Below, in pieces: positions 51,512-62,161 of a stretch of DNA of 64,000 bases. This DNA comes from Nocardioides alcanivorans (GTDB taxonomy: Bacteria; Actinomycetota; Actinomycetes; Propionibacteriales; Nocardioidaceae): the NCBI RefSeq assembly GCF_021555175.1, contig NZ_JAKGRW010000004.1:1-64000 (forward strand), read 5' to 3'. Each line of letters begins with the position of its first letter. Position 1 is the first letter of the stretch. The translations under genes and the position numbers were made by a program. Below the pieces are notes generated by a model. It was not told where the DNA came from and did no database searches. It saw only the letters and a program-made list of their open reading frames with translations.

Positions 51512-52198
51512 ATGACCCCGATTCCAGTTGTCGACCGTGAACTCCGTTCCGAGTCCGAGGTGCAGGCGGCCGGGCTCGATGACTGGCGCCAGTTGCTGAG
51601 CACGTTGGCGGCCCGGTTCGCCACCAAGGACTTCGCGACCGCACTCGCACTGGTCGACGCGATCGGTTCAGCGGCCGAGGAGGTCGACCATCATCCGGAC
51701 ATCGACCTGCGGTGGGGACTGGTCGCGGTACGACTGCGCAGCCACGACGTCAACGGCCTCACCGATCGTGACCTGCGCCTGGCCGCCACGATCAGCGACC
51801 TCGCCGCGGAGCACGGTGCGACGCCGGCGCCGCACCAGGTCATGATTGCCGAGGTTGCGCTCGACACTGCCGACGCGAGCCGGATCATCACGTTCTGGCG
51901 CGCGCTCTATGCGATCGACGCCGACGGTGCCTCCGACGACGAGGTCACCGATCCCACCGGGCAGCTGCCGACACTGTGGTTCCAGGAGACGGAGGAGCAC
52001 CCCACACCCCGCCAACGTTTCCATCTCGATGTCTGGGTGCCGGCCGATCGGGCGGAGGAGCGGGTCGCGGCAGTCGTCGCGGCCGGCGGCACGCTGGTCA
52101 CCGACGAATATGCTCCCAGCTTCTGGGTGCTTGCCGACGCCGATGGCAACAAGGCCTGTGTCTGCACGGTGCTGGCTCGGCATGCGACCACGGACTGA
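51512..52198 (+). CDS. Pterin-4a-carbinolamine dehydratase-like domain fused to a VOC domain
   Basis: 228 residues. The N-terminal part (about 1-95) has the dehydratase signature EEVDHHPDIDLRWGLVAVRL with NGLTDRDLRLA. The C-terminal part (about 105-225) is glyoxalase-like (MIAEVALDTADASRIITFWRALY, then FHLDVWVPADRAEERVAAVVAAG and FWVLADADGNKACVCTV). The metal ligands of true VOC enzymes are only partly evident. Actinobacteria contain such fusions; function is unproven. Confidence 0.78.
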   Translation: MTPIPVVDRELRSESEVQAAGLDDWRQLLSTLAARFATKDFATALALVDAIGSAAEEVDHHPDIDLRWGLVAVRLRSHDVNGLTDRDLRLAATISDLAAEHGATPAPHQVMIAEVALDTADASRIITFWRALYAIDADGASDDEVTDPTGQLPTLWFQETEEHPTPRQRFHLDVWVPADRAEERVAAVVAAGGTLVTDEYAPSFWVLADADGNKACVCTVLARHATTD

Positions 52199-52273
52199 TA
52201 CGAGTGTCCCGAATCGTGGGACAGTGAGACACTTGAGTTGACGTCGGCCAGCGGTCGGGAAACCCTAGGGACC

Positions 52274-52315
52274 ATGCGTTCCCAGATTCTCGTACGCACC
52301 CGACGCGGGTGGTGA
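52274..52315 (+). CDS. ilvBNC leader peptide
   Basis: A 13-residue frame, MRSQILVRTRRGW, carries consecutive Ile, Leu and Val codons. It sits about 150 bases before ilvB and just ahead of a terminator hairpin. This is the arrangement of branched-chain amino acid attenuation, in which ribosome stalling at scarce Ile/Leu/Val codons prevents terminator formation. Confidence 0.72.
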   Translation: MRSQILVRTRRGW

Positions 52316-52342
52316 CCGGCTCAGGCCGAATCACACGCGTCG

Positions 52343-52379
52343 ACCCCTCGTCAGCCTGACCTGGCCGAGGGGTTTTTTG
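52343..52379 (+). terminator. Attenuator terminator before ilvB
   Basis: acccctcg (52343-52350) pairs with cgaggggt (52366-52373), with an inner cag/ctg pairing, followed by six T. This is one of the few T-tailed terminators in the window. Placed between the leader peptide and ilvB, it is the expected OFF structure of attenuation. Confidence 0.8.
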
Positions 52380-52426
52380 TTGGCCGGAGCAGCCCGGTCG
52401 GTCGGAAAACCTGAGGAAGAAGGATC

Positions 52427-54181
52427 ATGAGTGAGCAGGACGCAGCCGGTCAGGTGACCGGCGCCCAGAGCCTGATCAAATCGCTGGAGGCAGCCGGCGT
52501 CGAAGACATCTTCGGCATCCCCGGTGGCGCCATCCTCCCGGCATATGACCCGCTCTACGACAGCAAGATCCGTCACATCCTGGTGCGCCACGAGCAGGCT
52601 GCGGGCCACGCCGCACAGGGCTATGCCGCCGCATCGGGCAAGGTCGGCGTGTGCATGGCGACCTCCGGTCCCGGTGCCACCAACCTGGTCACCCCGCTGG
52701 CCGACGCTCACATGGACTCGACGCCACTGGTCGCCATCACCGGCCAGGTGGGCGCCTCCATGATCGGGACCGACGCCTTCCAGGAAGCAGACATCCGCGG
52801 CATCACGATGCCGATCACCAAGCACAACTTCCTGGTCACCGACCCCGCCGACATCCCGCGCCGGGTCGCGGAGGCCTTCCACATCGCCTCGACCGGACGT
52901 CCCGGCCCCGTGCTGGTCGACGTCGCGAAGTCGGCGCTCCAGTCGATGACCGACTTCGTGTGGCCGACCGAGCTCAACCTCCCCGGCTACCGACCGGTGA
53001 CCCGCCCCCATGGCAAGCAGATCCGTGAGGCCGCCAAGCTCATTCTCGAGTCGCGCAAGCCCGTGCTGTACGTCGGCGGCGGAGTCATCCGCTCCGGCGC
53101 GAGCAAGGAGCTGGCCGCGCTGGCTGCCTTCACCGGCATGCCCGTGATCACCACGCTGATGGCCCGTGGTGCGTTCCCCGACAGCCATCCGCAGCACCTC
53201 GGCATGCCCGGCATGCACGGCTCGGTCGCTGCAGTCGCCGGCATGCAGAAGTCCGACCTGATCATCAGTCTCGGCGCTCGCTTCGACGATCGGGTGACCG
53301 GCAACCTCGACTCCTTCGCGCCCCACGCCAAGGTCATCCACGCCGACATCGACCCTGCCGAGATCGGCAAGAACCGTGCGGTCGACGTCCCGATCGTCGG
53401 CGACTGTCGTGAGGTCCTCATCGACCTGGTCGCCGCCCTCCGCGCCGAGGCCGACCAGGGCCACCAGGGCGACTACGAGGGGTGGGTCGAGTTCCTGTCA
53501 GGGGTGAAGGCCAAGTATCCCCTCGGCTACGACGCTCCCGATGAGGGACTTGCGCCGCAGTATGTGCTGCAGCGTCTGGGTGCGATCGCCGGACCGGATG
53601 CGATCTACACCTCCGGCGTCGGGCAGCACCAGATGTGGGCTGCCCAGTTCATCAAGTACGAGCGTCCCAACACGTGGCTCAACTCCGGTGGTCTGGGCAC
53701 GATGGGCTTCTCCGTGCCGGCCGCCATGGGCGCCCAGGTCGCCATGCCCGACCACACCGTCTGGTCGATCGACGGCGACGGTTGCTTCCAGATGACCAAC
53801 CAGGAGCTGGTCACCTGCGCGATCAACGACATCCCGATCAAGGTCGCCATCATCAACAACGAGTCGCTCGGCATGGTCCGTCAGTGGCAGACGCTGTTCT
53901 ACAACTCGCGCTACTCCAACACCGACCTGCACTCCAAGCGGATCCCGGACTTCGTGAAGCTCGCCGACGCGATGGGTTGCGTCGGCCTGGCCTGCGAGAC
54001 GCCGGGTGACGTCGACGCGACGATCCAGAAGGCCATGGAGATCAACGACGCGCCCGTCGTGATCGACTTCCGGGTCAACCGCGACGCCATGGTCTGGCCG
54101 ATGGTGGCCGCCGGCACCAGCAACGACGACATCAAGTACGCCCGGGACCTGGCCCCGGACTTCGACGACGTGGAGCTCTGA
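52427..54181 (+). CDS. ilvB: Acetolactate synthase large (catalytic) subunit
   Basis: First common step of branched-chain amino acid synthesis; 584 residues, thiamine-diphosphate enzyme. The ribosome site gaggaagaagg precedes ATG 52427. Landmarks: [12 protein letters not shown], the catalytic Glu in [31 protein letters not shown], and the ThDP motif [16 protein letters not shown] ending in INN. Expression is predicted to be under the leader-peptide attenuator. Confidence 0.95.
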   Translation: MSEQDAAGQVTGAQSLIKSLEAAGVEDIFGIPGGAILPAYDPLYDSKIRHILVRHEQAAGHAAQGYAAASGKVGVCMATSGPGATNLVTPLADAHMDSTPLVAITGQVGASMIGTDAFQEADIRGITMPITKHNFLVTDPADIPRRVAEAFHIASTGRPGPVLVDVAKSALQSMTDFVWPTELNLPGYRPVTRPHGKQIREAAKLILESRKPVLYVGGGVIRSGASKELAALAAFTGMPVITTLMARGAFPDSHPQHLGMPGMHGSVAAVAGMQKSDLIISLGARFDDRVTGNLDSFAPHAKVIHADIDPAEIGKNRAVDVPIVGDCREVLIDLVAALRAEADQGHQGDYEGWVEFLSGVKAKYPLGYDAPDEGLAPQYVLQRLGAIAGPDAIYTSGVGQHQMWAAQFIKYERPNTWLNSGGLGTMGFSVPAAMGAQVAMPDHTVWSIDGDGCFQMTNQELVTCAINDIPIKVAIINNESLGMVRQWQTLFYNSRYSNTDLHSKRIPDFVKLADAMGCVGLACETPGDVDATIQKAMEINDAPVVIDFRVNRDAMVWPMVAAGTSNDDIKYARDLAPDFDDVEL

Positions 54182-54185
54182 ACCG

Positions 54186-54727
54186 ATGACTACCCACACC
54201 CTGTCGGTCCTGGTCGAGAACAAGCCGGGCGTGCTCGCCCGCATCGCCGGACTCTTCAGCCGCCGCGGCTTCAACATCGACAGCCTTGCGGTCGGCCCGA
54301 CCGAACACGAGGACATCTCCCGGATGACCATCGTGGTCAACGTGGAGGGAAGCCCCTCGAGCAGGTCACCAAGCAGCTCAACAAGCTCGTCGAGGTCATC
54401 AAGATCGTCGAGCTCGACCAGTCCGCCTCGATCAGCAAGGAACTCCTCCTGGTCAAGGTGCGCGCCGATGCCGAGACCCGGGGTCAGGTGCTCGACGCCG
54501 CGCAGATCTTCAAGGCCAAGGTGGTCGACGTCTCCGTCGATGCCCTGACCATCCAGGTCACCGGCAACGCCGACAAACTCGTGGACTTCCTGAAGGTCAT
54601 GGAGCCCTTCGGCATCCGCGAGCTCGTCCAGTCCGGCGTCGTGGCCATCGGTCGCGGCTCCCGGTCGATCACCGAACGCTCGTTGCGACCGGTCGCCGTA
54701 CCGGCCCCGCCGCCGGCCGTCGGCTGA
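54186..54727 (+). CDS. ilvN: Acetolactate synthase small (regulatory) subunit (one-base frame break)
   Basis: ACT-domain subunit conferring valine feedback. N-terminus [35 protein letters not shown] is textbook. The frame breaks in the CCCC at 54353-54356. One more C continues as [25 protein letters not shown] and on to the stop at 54727, about 180 residues. It follows ilvB after four bases. Confidence 0.93.
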
Positions 54728-54777
54728 CCCACCCACCGGTCGTCACCAGCCGGTGACGACAATGAAGCAAGCACTGA

Positions 54778-55833
<1,056 letters not shown>

Positions 55834-55860
55834 GCAAGCCGTCAACGACGAAGCTGACAT

Positions 55861-55896
55861 GCAGAAGGGCCCGGGAGCGATCCCGGGCCCTTCTGC
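55861..55896. terminator. Bidirectional terminator between ilvC and corA
   Basis: A 16-base perfect stem (55861-55876 with 55881-55896) closes on a GCGA tetraloop. It lies between convergent genes with stops at 55833 and 55915, and no T run follows. Confidence 0.85.
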
Positions 55897-55914
55897 CGTC
55901 CTGACGGCAGCGGG

Positions 55915-57033
55915 TCACATCCACTTCTTCTGTTTGAACACGACATACAACGTGACGGCGAGGGCGACCATCGCCGTCACGGCGAGCGGATAGCCGAGGG
56001 ACCAGTGCAACTCGGGCATGCTGTCGAAGTTCATGCCGTAGACGGCGCCGATCAGGGTGGGAGCGAACAGGATCGCCGCCCACCCGGAGATCTTCTTCAT
56101 GTCCTCGTTCTGCCGCTGGGCGACCAATGTCGCATTGACGTCCAGGATCTGGGAGAGGGCGGCACGTAGCTCGAGGACACGAGTCTGGGCTCGGGTGAGG
56201 TGGTCGGATACGTCCTGGAGATATGCCTGCAGGGGTTCCGGGATCCCGTGCCGGTCGAAACCGCTCATCAGTGCCACCAACACCTCGGACAGGGACGAGA
56301 TCGCGTGCTCGAGGTCGATGACCTCCTGGCTGAGGCGATAGATGCGCTCCGCCACCGCTGCGTCACCGCTGAACACCTGTCGCTCGATCTGCTCCTTGTC
56401 GACGGCGAGCCCGCGCAGCACCGGCGTGTAGCCGTCCACGACGGCATCGAGCAGGCGATAGAGGACGGCCTCCGGGCCGAGACGGAGGAGCTGCTGGTCG
56501 TCGAGCAGCGTGGAGTCACCGCGCGCCACGACATCGACGTCACTCTCGGGGAGCGTGGATGCATCGGCGCCGTCGATCCAACGACCGTCCTGGCAGAGCA
56601 CCGTGATGGCTCGCGAGCGCACCAGCACGTGGAACTCGGAGAAGTCAACGTCCTCTGTCTCGTCGAGATACCTCGCCGAGCGTACGACGAGGAAGAGGAC
56701 ATCGTCGTACCGCTCCAGCTTCGGTCGTTGTCCACCGTGGCGCAGGTCCTCAGCCAGGACCGGGTGCAGGTCCCAGGCCTCGGCGAGCTCATCGATCTCC
56801 TCCGCGGTCGGCGCGGGGAAGAGGCACAGGACCATTCGGTCCGGTTCCTCATGGGCGAACCGGAGTGCTTCGGCGACACCCACCCGGTCCGGGGCCGGGG
56901 ACAGCCGCCCGTCGATGAGGTAGCGAGTGCGGCGGGCCGTGCCCGTGGGGCCGGTCGAGGGGGCGGGTGCGTCCCGAGTCCGGAACAGCCCGCTGCGGCG
57001 AGAGAGCGACCGGTCGTGCCCCTTGTTGGCCAT
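55915..57033 (-). CDS. corA: CorA-family magnesium/cobalt transporter
   Basis: 372 residues. A large soluble N-terminal domain and long helices (QRQNEDMKKISGWAAILFAPTLIGAVYGMNFDSMPE) precede two C-terminal membrane segments. The GMN selectivity motif is intact, followed by LHWSLGYPLAVTAMVALAVTLYVVFKQKKWM. The ATG at 57033 gives the normal length. Transports Mg2+ or Co2+ inward; in a B12-using organism cobalt import is also possible. Confidence 0.92.
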   Translation of the reverse strand: MANKGHDRSLSRRSGLFRTRDAPAPSTGPTGTARRTRYLIDGRLSPAPDRVGVAEALRFAHEEPDRMVLCLFPAPTAEEIDELAEAWDLHPVLAEDLRHGGQRPKLERYDDVLFLVVRSARYLDETEDVDFSEFHVLVRSRAITVLCQDGRWIDGADASTLPESDVDVVARGDSTLLDDQQLLRLGPEAVLYRLLDAVVDGYTPVLRGLAVDKEQIERQVFSGDAAVAERIYRLSQEVIDLEHAISSLSEVLVALMSGFDRHGIPEPLQAYLQDVSDHLTRAQTRVLELRAALSQILDVNATLVAQRQNEDMKKISGWAAILFAPTLIGAVYGMNFDSMPELHWSLGYPLAVTAMVALAVTLYVVFKQKKWM

Positions 57034-57184
57034 CGCATCCTCGTTCTCGCTTCCCGGACCTGACCACCGTCACGATACTGGTCGACTCACTGACGCGAAG
57101 CCTCGAGCCGGGCGCAGGGGAACTGGTGCCGGTGATCGGTCACGTGGCCGGCAGGGCCGGACTGCTTGCTCTAGATTGCCCGCC

Positions 57185-57652
57185 ATGGACCTGGTTGCGA
57201 TCGAATCAATCCGTCAGCTGAAGTACCGCTACTTCCGCACCCTCGACAACAAGCAGTGGGACCAGTTCGGGGACTGCCTCGCGGAGGACATCCGGGCGGA
57301 CTACGGCACCAAGGCGATGGGCAAGCCGCTCCACTTCGAGAGCCGTGCCGAAGTGGTGGCCTACATGGCCAAGCACATGACCGACTCGTTGGCCACGATG
57401 CACGTGGCACAGCACCCGGAGATCACCGTCGACGGCGACACCGCGTCGGCCACCTGGGCCTTCGAGGACACGGTCATCGCCTCCCACTACAACTGCCTGA
57501 TCCGCGGCGCCGGCTACTACACCGACACCTACCGCCTGGACGCCGACGGTCAGTGGCGGATCACCTCCACGGAGTACGAGCGCCTCTACGAATACATGAC
57601 CTCGCTGGAGGACACGCCCAGCTTCAAGTTCCTCGCCAACAAGTGGGCCTGA
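57185..57652 (+). CDS. SnoaL-like (NTF2-fold) protein
   Basis: 155 residues: AIESIRQLKYRYFRTLDNKQWDQFGDCLAEDIRADYG, typical of SnoaL-like domains (scytalone-dehydratase or ketosteroid-isomerase-like fold). A His/Asp-rich pocket follows (TMHVAQHPEITVDGD, then SHYNCLIRGAGYYTDTYRLDADGQW). Likely a small-molecule isomerase, dehydratase or binding protein. Substrate unknown. Confidence 0.8.
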   Translation: MDLVAIESIRQLKYRYFRTLDNKQWDQFGDCLAEDIRADYGTKAMGKPLHFESRAEVVAYMAKHMTDSLATMHVAQHPEITVDGDTASATWAFEDTVIASHYNCLIRGAGYYTDTYRLDADGQWRITSTEYERLYEYMTSLEDTPSFKFLANKWA

Positions 57653-57670
57653 CCTCACTGGACACCACAC

Positions 57671-59304
57671 CTAGCCGACGCCTGGAGCCCGGTCGCCCTC
57701 GTCCTCACGCTCGTCGAGGTCGATCCGGCGGGTGATCGCGAGATCCGCGAGGAAGCTCTCGTCGTGGGAGACCACGAGGAGAGCGCCCTCGTAGGACTCG
57801 AGCGCCTCGACCAACTGCCGCACGCTCGCGAGGTCGAGGTTGTTGGTCGGCTCATCGAGCACCAGCAACCTCGGCGCGGGTTGGGCGAGCAGGACACAGG
57901 CCAAGGTGGCACGCAGCAGTTCTCCACCGGACAGGACACCGACACTCCGATCGGCATCACGACCCCGGAAGAGGAATCGCGCGAGCTGGGCCCGGACCTC
58001 CTGATGGGTGGACTCCGGCGCCAGCATCCGGGCGTTCTCGATCACCGAGAGCTCGGGGTCGAGCACGTCGAGACGCTGGGGGACGAAGCGGGTCGGCACG
58101 GTCCGGCGTACCGAACCTGAGATCGGCGAGAGGTCGCCGACCAGGGTCTGCAGCAGCGTGGTCTTGCCACTGCCGTTGCTGCCCACCACCGCGATGCGCT
58201 CGGGGCCGGAGACCGAGAAGGTGAAGGTGGCTCCGGTGCGGATCTCGACCTCGTCCAGGGTGACGACATGCTGCCCTCGGTGGACGGTGGTGGCCGGCAG
58301 CGCGACGGAGATCTCGCGGTCGGTGCGTACGCCGTCGCGCGCCTCGTCGAGACGGCTGCGGGCCTCGTCGAGCCGCTGCTCGTGCACGCCGCGGATGCGT
58401 CCGGCCGACTCCTCGGCGGACCGCTTGCGTGCTCCGGCAAGGATCTTGGGGAGCGAGCCGCTCTCCTGCACCTTGCGTCCTTGCTTGGCCCGTCGAGCGA
58501 TGGCGGTCTGGGCGCCCATGAGCTGCTGGTGCTGCTTGCGGACCTGGGCCCTGGCCTCCACCACCGCTTGCTCGGCCGCCGCCTGCTCGGCCGCAACCTG
58601 CGCCTCGTAGGCGCTCCAGCCGCCGCCGTACCAAGCGACGCTCCGTACGCCCGCGCCGTCGGCACCAGGGCGCACCTCGGCGATCCGGTCGACGTGCTCG
58701 AGCAGCTCGCGGTCATGACTCACCACGACGAGGGTGCCGCGGAAACCGGCAACCAGGTCATGCACGCGGATCCGGGCGGCGCGGTCGAGGTTGTTGGTGG
58801 GCTCGTCGAGGAGCAGGACGTCGGGACGCGACAGCAGCAGCGCGGCCATGCTGAGTTGCATGGCCTCCCCGCCGGAGAGGTCGCCGATGCGCCGATCGAG
58901 CACGTCGTCCGGGAGACCGACGCGGGCGAGCTCAGCCACCGCTCGTTCGTCGATGTCCCAGTCGTCCCCGATCACGTCGAAGTGAGCAGGGTCGGCGTCA
59001 CCCGACTCGACTGACCTGATCGCGGCGCGCACGGAGGCGATGCCGAGGTGCTCGTCGACCGGGGTGGAGGCGTGCAGGGGGAGGTCCTGGCGCAGCCAGC
59101 CGACGGCCCCCGACATCTGGACGGTGCCCCGGGTGGGGGTGAGGTCGCCAGCCATGAGGCGCAGCAAGGTGGTCTTGCCGGTCCCGTTGGCGCCGACGAG
59201 TCCGGTCCGACCCGGGGGACCTGGAGGTCGAGTTCGTCGAAGAGCGGACTGCCGTCGGGCCAGTTCCAGGTGATGCCGTGAAGGGTGAGGGCGGGTTGGG
59301 TCAT
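57671..59304 (-). CDS. ABC-F family ATPase (one-base frame break near its start)
   Basis: Soluble ribosome-associated ABC-F protein with two ATPase domains. The true start is ATG 59304 (TQPALTLHGITWNWPDGS). The frame breaks in the GGGGG at 59214-59218. One more base joins LQVP to PGRTGLVGANGTGKTTLLRLM. Domain 1: signature LSGGEAMQLSMAALLLSRPD and DEPTNNLD. Linker of about 80 charged residues (KQGRKVQESGSLPK). Domain 2: GSNGSGKTTL, LSGGELLRATL, DEPTNNLDLAS. Some ABC-F proteins protect ribosomes from antibiotics; subgroup cannot be fixed here. Confidence 0.88.
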
Positions 59305-59509
59305 GGTCGCTCCTGAGCGTGCGAGAGGGGCCACGAGACGCGTGGCCGAGGATCGGGGCACGACTCAACCGAGCAAACCTGCACCTTCCGTCGGCAATGG
59401 GACAGCGACGAGGCTAACGCCGCCCCACAGGGCGTGACAACCGGTTTTCGGCGTCCCCCGCCCGACGGCAGGTGGGAACAAGGCGGCGAAGGCAGGCGTT
59501 GGGCCCACC

Positions 59510-60220
59510 ATGAGGATCGATGTGTGGTCAGACGTGGTGTGTCCGTGGTGCTACATCGGGAAGCGTCGTCTCGAGAAGGCTCTCGAGAGCTTCCCGCACG
59601 CCGCTGAGGTGGAGGTCGTGTGGCACTCCTACCAGCTCGACCCGGGCGCACCGACCGAAGGTGCTGAGCGCAGTTCCGACATGCTCGCCCGCAAGTACGG
59701 CGGCGGTCCCGACGCGATCCGGCAGATGCAGGACCGGGTCGAGGCGGCCGCTGCGGAGGAGGGACTCCTCTACCGGCTGGGCGAGACCCTGCACGTCAAC
59801 ACTCTCGACGCCCATCGCCTGCTGCACCTGGCACTCGAGGTGGGCGGGAGCGAGTTGCAAGGAGCGCTCAAGGAGGCGCTGCTGGCGGCGTACTTCCTCG
59901 AGGCGCGCAACGTCGCCGACCATGCGGTGCTGACCGACATCGCGACCGCGTCGGGCCTGCCCGCAGACCGAGTCACTGCGGTGCTCACCGGCACCGAACA
60001 CGTCGACGACGTCCATGCCGACATCGCTCAGGCACAGGCCTTCGGCTCCACCGGCGTGCCGTTCTTCGTGATCGACGAGAAGTACGGCGTCTCTGGTGCC
60101 CAGCCGGCAGAGCTCTTTGGCCAAGCACTCGCCAAGGCGTGGGACGAGAAGCATCCGACCATCCAGGTGCTCGGCTCCGATGACGCCGACGCATGTGGTC
60201 CTGACGGCTGCGCGATCTGA
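59510..60220 (+). CDS. FrnE-like DsbA-family oxidoreductase
   Basis: 236 residues with the thioredoxin-fold start RIDVWSDVVCPWCYIGKRRLEKAL. The CPWC redox motif is at about residue 11, and the cis-Pro loop is STGVPFFVIDEKYGVSGAQP near 185. The C-terminal Cys pair (DACGPDGCAI) may be a second redox or metal site. No signal peptide, so cytoplasmic; FrnE-type proteins act in polyketide and stress biochemistry. Confidence 0.87.
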   Translation: MRIDVWSDVVCPWCYIGKRRLEKALESFPHAAEVEVVWHSYQLDPGAPTEGAERSSDMLARKYGGGPDAIRQMQDRVEAAAAEEGLLYRLGETLHVNTLDAHRLLHLALEVGGSELQGALKEALLAAYFLEARNVADHAVLTDIATASGLPADRVTAVLTGTEHVDDVHADIAQAQAFGSTGVPFFVIDEKYGVSGAQPAELFGQALAKAWDEKHPTIQVLGSDDADACGPDGCAI

Positions 60221-60241
60221 TCGGCCGCTGCGTTCATCCCC

Positions 60242-61213
60242 TCAGCTCGGGAGCGACGCTGTCTTGATCGTGAACAGCTCGGCCGGGTTCTGCTCCAGCA
60301 GGGCCAGCGCCCGGCCCGGCTCCACGCCGGCAGCGTCCAGCGCGGGCAGCACCTCACGGTGGATGAAGCTGAAGTCGACCCCGTCGGCCAGCGGGTCGTG
60401 GGACACGAAGTCCTGCCAGGTCCCGAACACGCCCCAGTAGGTGGCCAGGTCGTGGGAGAGCAGCAGCCGATCAGCATGGCCGCGTGCGCACAGCTCGGCG
60501 ATCGTCGCCACCCGGTCCGTGAGGCTGTTGCTCACCGCACAGTGCCCGAAGCGATCCATGCCGAGGTAGCACCCCCGCCGCAGCAGGCGTTCGAGGTAGT
60601 CGAGGTCGTTGGTGTCACCGCTGTGACCGAGGACCACCTGGGAGGCGGCAGCACCAGCCTCCTCGAGGAGGTCCAGGATCCCTTCTCCGTTGGCCGCGGA
60701 GGTGTGGTGGTGGGCGAAGATCGGCAGGCCCTGCTCGGCAGCGACACGACCGACGGCTCGTAACACCTTCTCCTGGACCGGTGTGATCGCGTTGTCGGCG
60801 CAGGCCACCTTCATGATGCCGGGACGGATGTCGGTGCCCGCGATCCCGTCTCGGCACTCGGTGCTCAGCCACTCGTGGATCTCGTCAGGGCTGCGATAGG
60901 TGAGATAGACCTCGTCCTGGAAGTAGAAGCCACTGGAGACGATGAAGTTGAGCCCGGTGCGTTCGGCCACCTCACGAACCAGCCGTACGTCGCGGCCCAT
61001 GTTCACCGGGGTGCCGTCAACGATCGTGCGAACCCCGTGGTCTCGCGCCTTCAGGAAGTGTTCGACGGCTCGGTCGGCGACGAGGTCGTGCTGGTAGAAG
61101 CGCTCTCCGAACGCCATCCGCAGCGACCAGTCCGCCGTGACGATGTGCTCGTGGACGAGGGTCTGTCCCAGCTCAGCGACATCGAGTTCTCCGAGGACTC
61201 CGTGCACCTTCAT
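60242..61213 (-). CDS. Phosphotriesterase-family metal hydrolase
   Basis: 323 residues, TIM-barrel amidohydrolase. Binuclear-metal residues in order: HEH in LVHEHIVTAD, bridging Lys in GIMKVACADN, His in IFAHHHTSAANG, His in VLGHSGDTND, Asp in LLLSHDLATYWG. Strong ribosome site (ccaaggag) before ATG 61213. Family members act as lactonases, phosphotriesterases or sulfo-lactone hydrolases; substrate unknown. Confidence 0.88.
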   Translation of the reverse strand: MKVHGVLGELDVAELGQTLVHEHIVTADWSLRMAFGERFYQHDLVADRAVEHFLKARDHGVRTIVDGTPVNMGRDVRLVREVAERTGLNFIVSSGFYFQDEVYLTYRSPDEIHEWLSTECRDGIAGTDIRPGIMKVACADNAITPVQEKVLRAVGRVAAEQGLPIFAHHHTSAANGEGILDLLEEAGAAASQVVLGHSGDTNDLDYLERLLRRGCYLGMDRFGHCAVSNSLTDRVATIAELCARGHADRLLLSHDLATYWGVFGTWQDFVSHDPLADGVDFSFIHREVLPALDAAGVEPGRALALLEQNPAELFTIKTASLPS

Positions 61214-61343
61214 GGGGAACTCCTTGGCTGCAGGGGACTGGACCGCTCGTCGGCCCGTGTGACGCGCGTCAGGCTAGCCGGGCGGGATCGGTCGATCTGT
61301 GGGATTCCAGTCCAGCGGAACTCGGCCGGCGTCGGTGGCGCGG

Positions 61344-61454
61344 GTGGCGCCGCACGGTGGTACGGAAGTCGACCACGTCGGCGACGTGCTGGCGTCCTTC
61401 GACCTGCTGGCGCATGAGAAGGGGTGGGAGCCAGATGAGGAAGTTGTCATGTAG
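61344..61454 (+). other. Short open frame, possible gene fragment
   Basis: A 36-codon frame from a GTG encodes HVGDVLASFDLLAHEKGWEP and ends DEEVVM. It lies in the roughly 290-base gap between the divergent phosphotriesterase and PepSY genes. Codon use looks coding-like, but I recognise no family and no ribosome site. It may be the remains of a larger gene. The rest of the gap shows nothing clear. Confidence 0.2.
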
Positions 61455-61500
61455 CCCGGTTCGGCGTGATTCCGCAGCGCTGATCGGGCAGGCTCGAACC

Positions 61501-62070
61501 ATGAGGACCCACACGAAGTTCCTGATTGCGCCTGCCACAGCCGCGGTGCTGGTGCTCGCCCTGGCTGCCTGCGGCGACGATGACGGTGACACGGACGGAC
61601 GGCAGTCGACCGGCGATCCGTCCAGCGTCACCGACACCGCCACCGACGCGAGCACCGAAGCCGGTGCCGTGGACAGCGCCCTGGCGGCGATCTCGGCAGC
61701 GGAGGAAGCGACAGGAGGAACGGCCTACGAGATCTCCGAGGAGGACGGCGGCTGGGAGATCGACGTGGCCGTCGGAGACCGCAGCCACGAGGTTCGCCTG
61801 GGTGCGGACGGCGCAGTGATCAGCTCCGATGACGACGGCAACCTCGACCGTGACGATCGAGAGGGTCTGGCGGCGGCACGGATCAGCATCGTGGACGCCA
61901 TCGAAGCCGCGGTCGGCACCGAACCCGCTGGCCGCCTCGACGACGTGAGCCTGGAGCGTGAACGGAACGGTCACGTCTGGGAGGTCACCTTCGACGACGG
62001 CAACGTCGACAACGAGATCCATGTCGATGTGGTCACCGGCGAAGTGGTCCGCACCGGCGTCGACGACTGA
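61501..62070 (+). CDS. PepSY-domain lipoprotein
   Basis: 189 residues; signal peptide with lipobox ALAAC, then a long acidic, Thr/Asp-rich spacer. Two PepSY-like units follow: ALAAISAAEEATGGTAYEISEEDGGWEIDVAVGD, and SIVDAIEAAVGTEPAGRLDDVSLERERNGHVWEVTF. Such surface proteins may inhibit or bind proteins near the envelope. Function unproven. Confidence 0.8.
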   Translation: MRTHTKFLIAPATAAVLVLALAACGDDDGDTDGRQSTGDPSSVTDTATDASTEAGAVDSALAAISAAEEATGGTAYEISEEDGGWEIDVAVGDRSHEVRLGADGAVISSDDDGNLDRDDREGLAAARISIVDAIEAAVGTEPAGRLDDVSLERERNGHVWEVTFDDGNVDNEIHVDVVTGEVVRTGVDD

Positions 62071-62109
62071 GCGGCAGTGGCGCAGGGCGCCACGGGTCCA
62101 GGAACGGCG

Positions 62110-62146
62110 CGGCCCCACCGCCAGTCTCCTCGACGGTGGGGCCGCA
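62110..62146. terminator. Terminator after the PepSY lipoprotein gene
   Basis: gcggccccaccg (62110-62121) pairs perfectly with cggtggggccgc (62135-62146) around a 13-base loop, between convergent stops at 62070 and 62162. No T run. Confidence 0.75.
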
Positions 62147-62161
62147 GTGGTGTCACCGGGG

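Noticed and set aside
57671..59368. 565-residue frame as the full ABC-F protein
   Set aside because: Its first ~45 residues are out-of-frame text. The real N-terminus (TQPALTLHGITWNW) is in the neighbouring frame from 59304.
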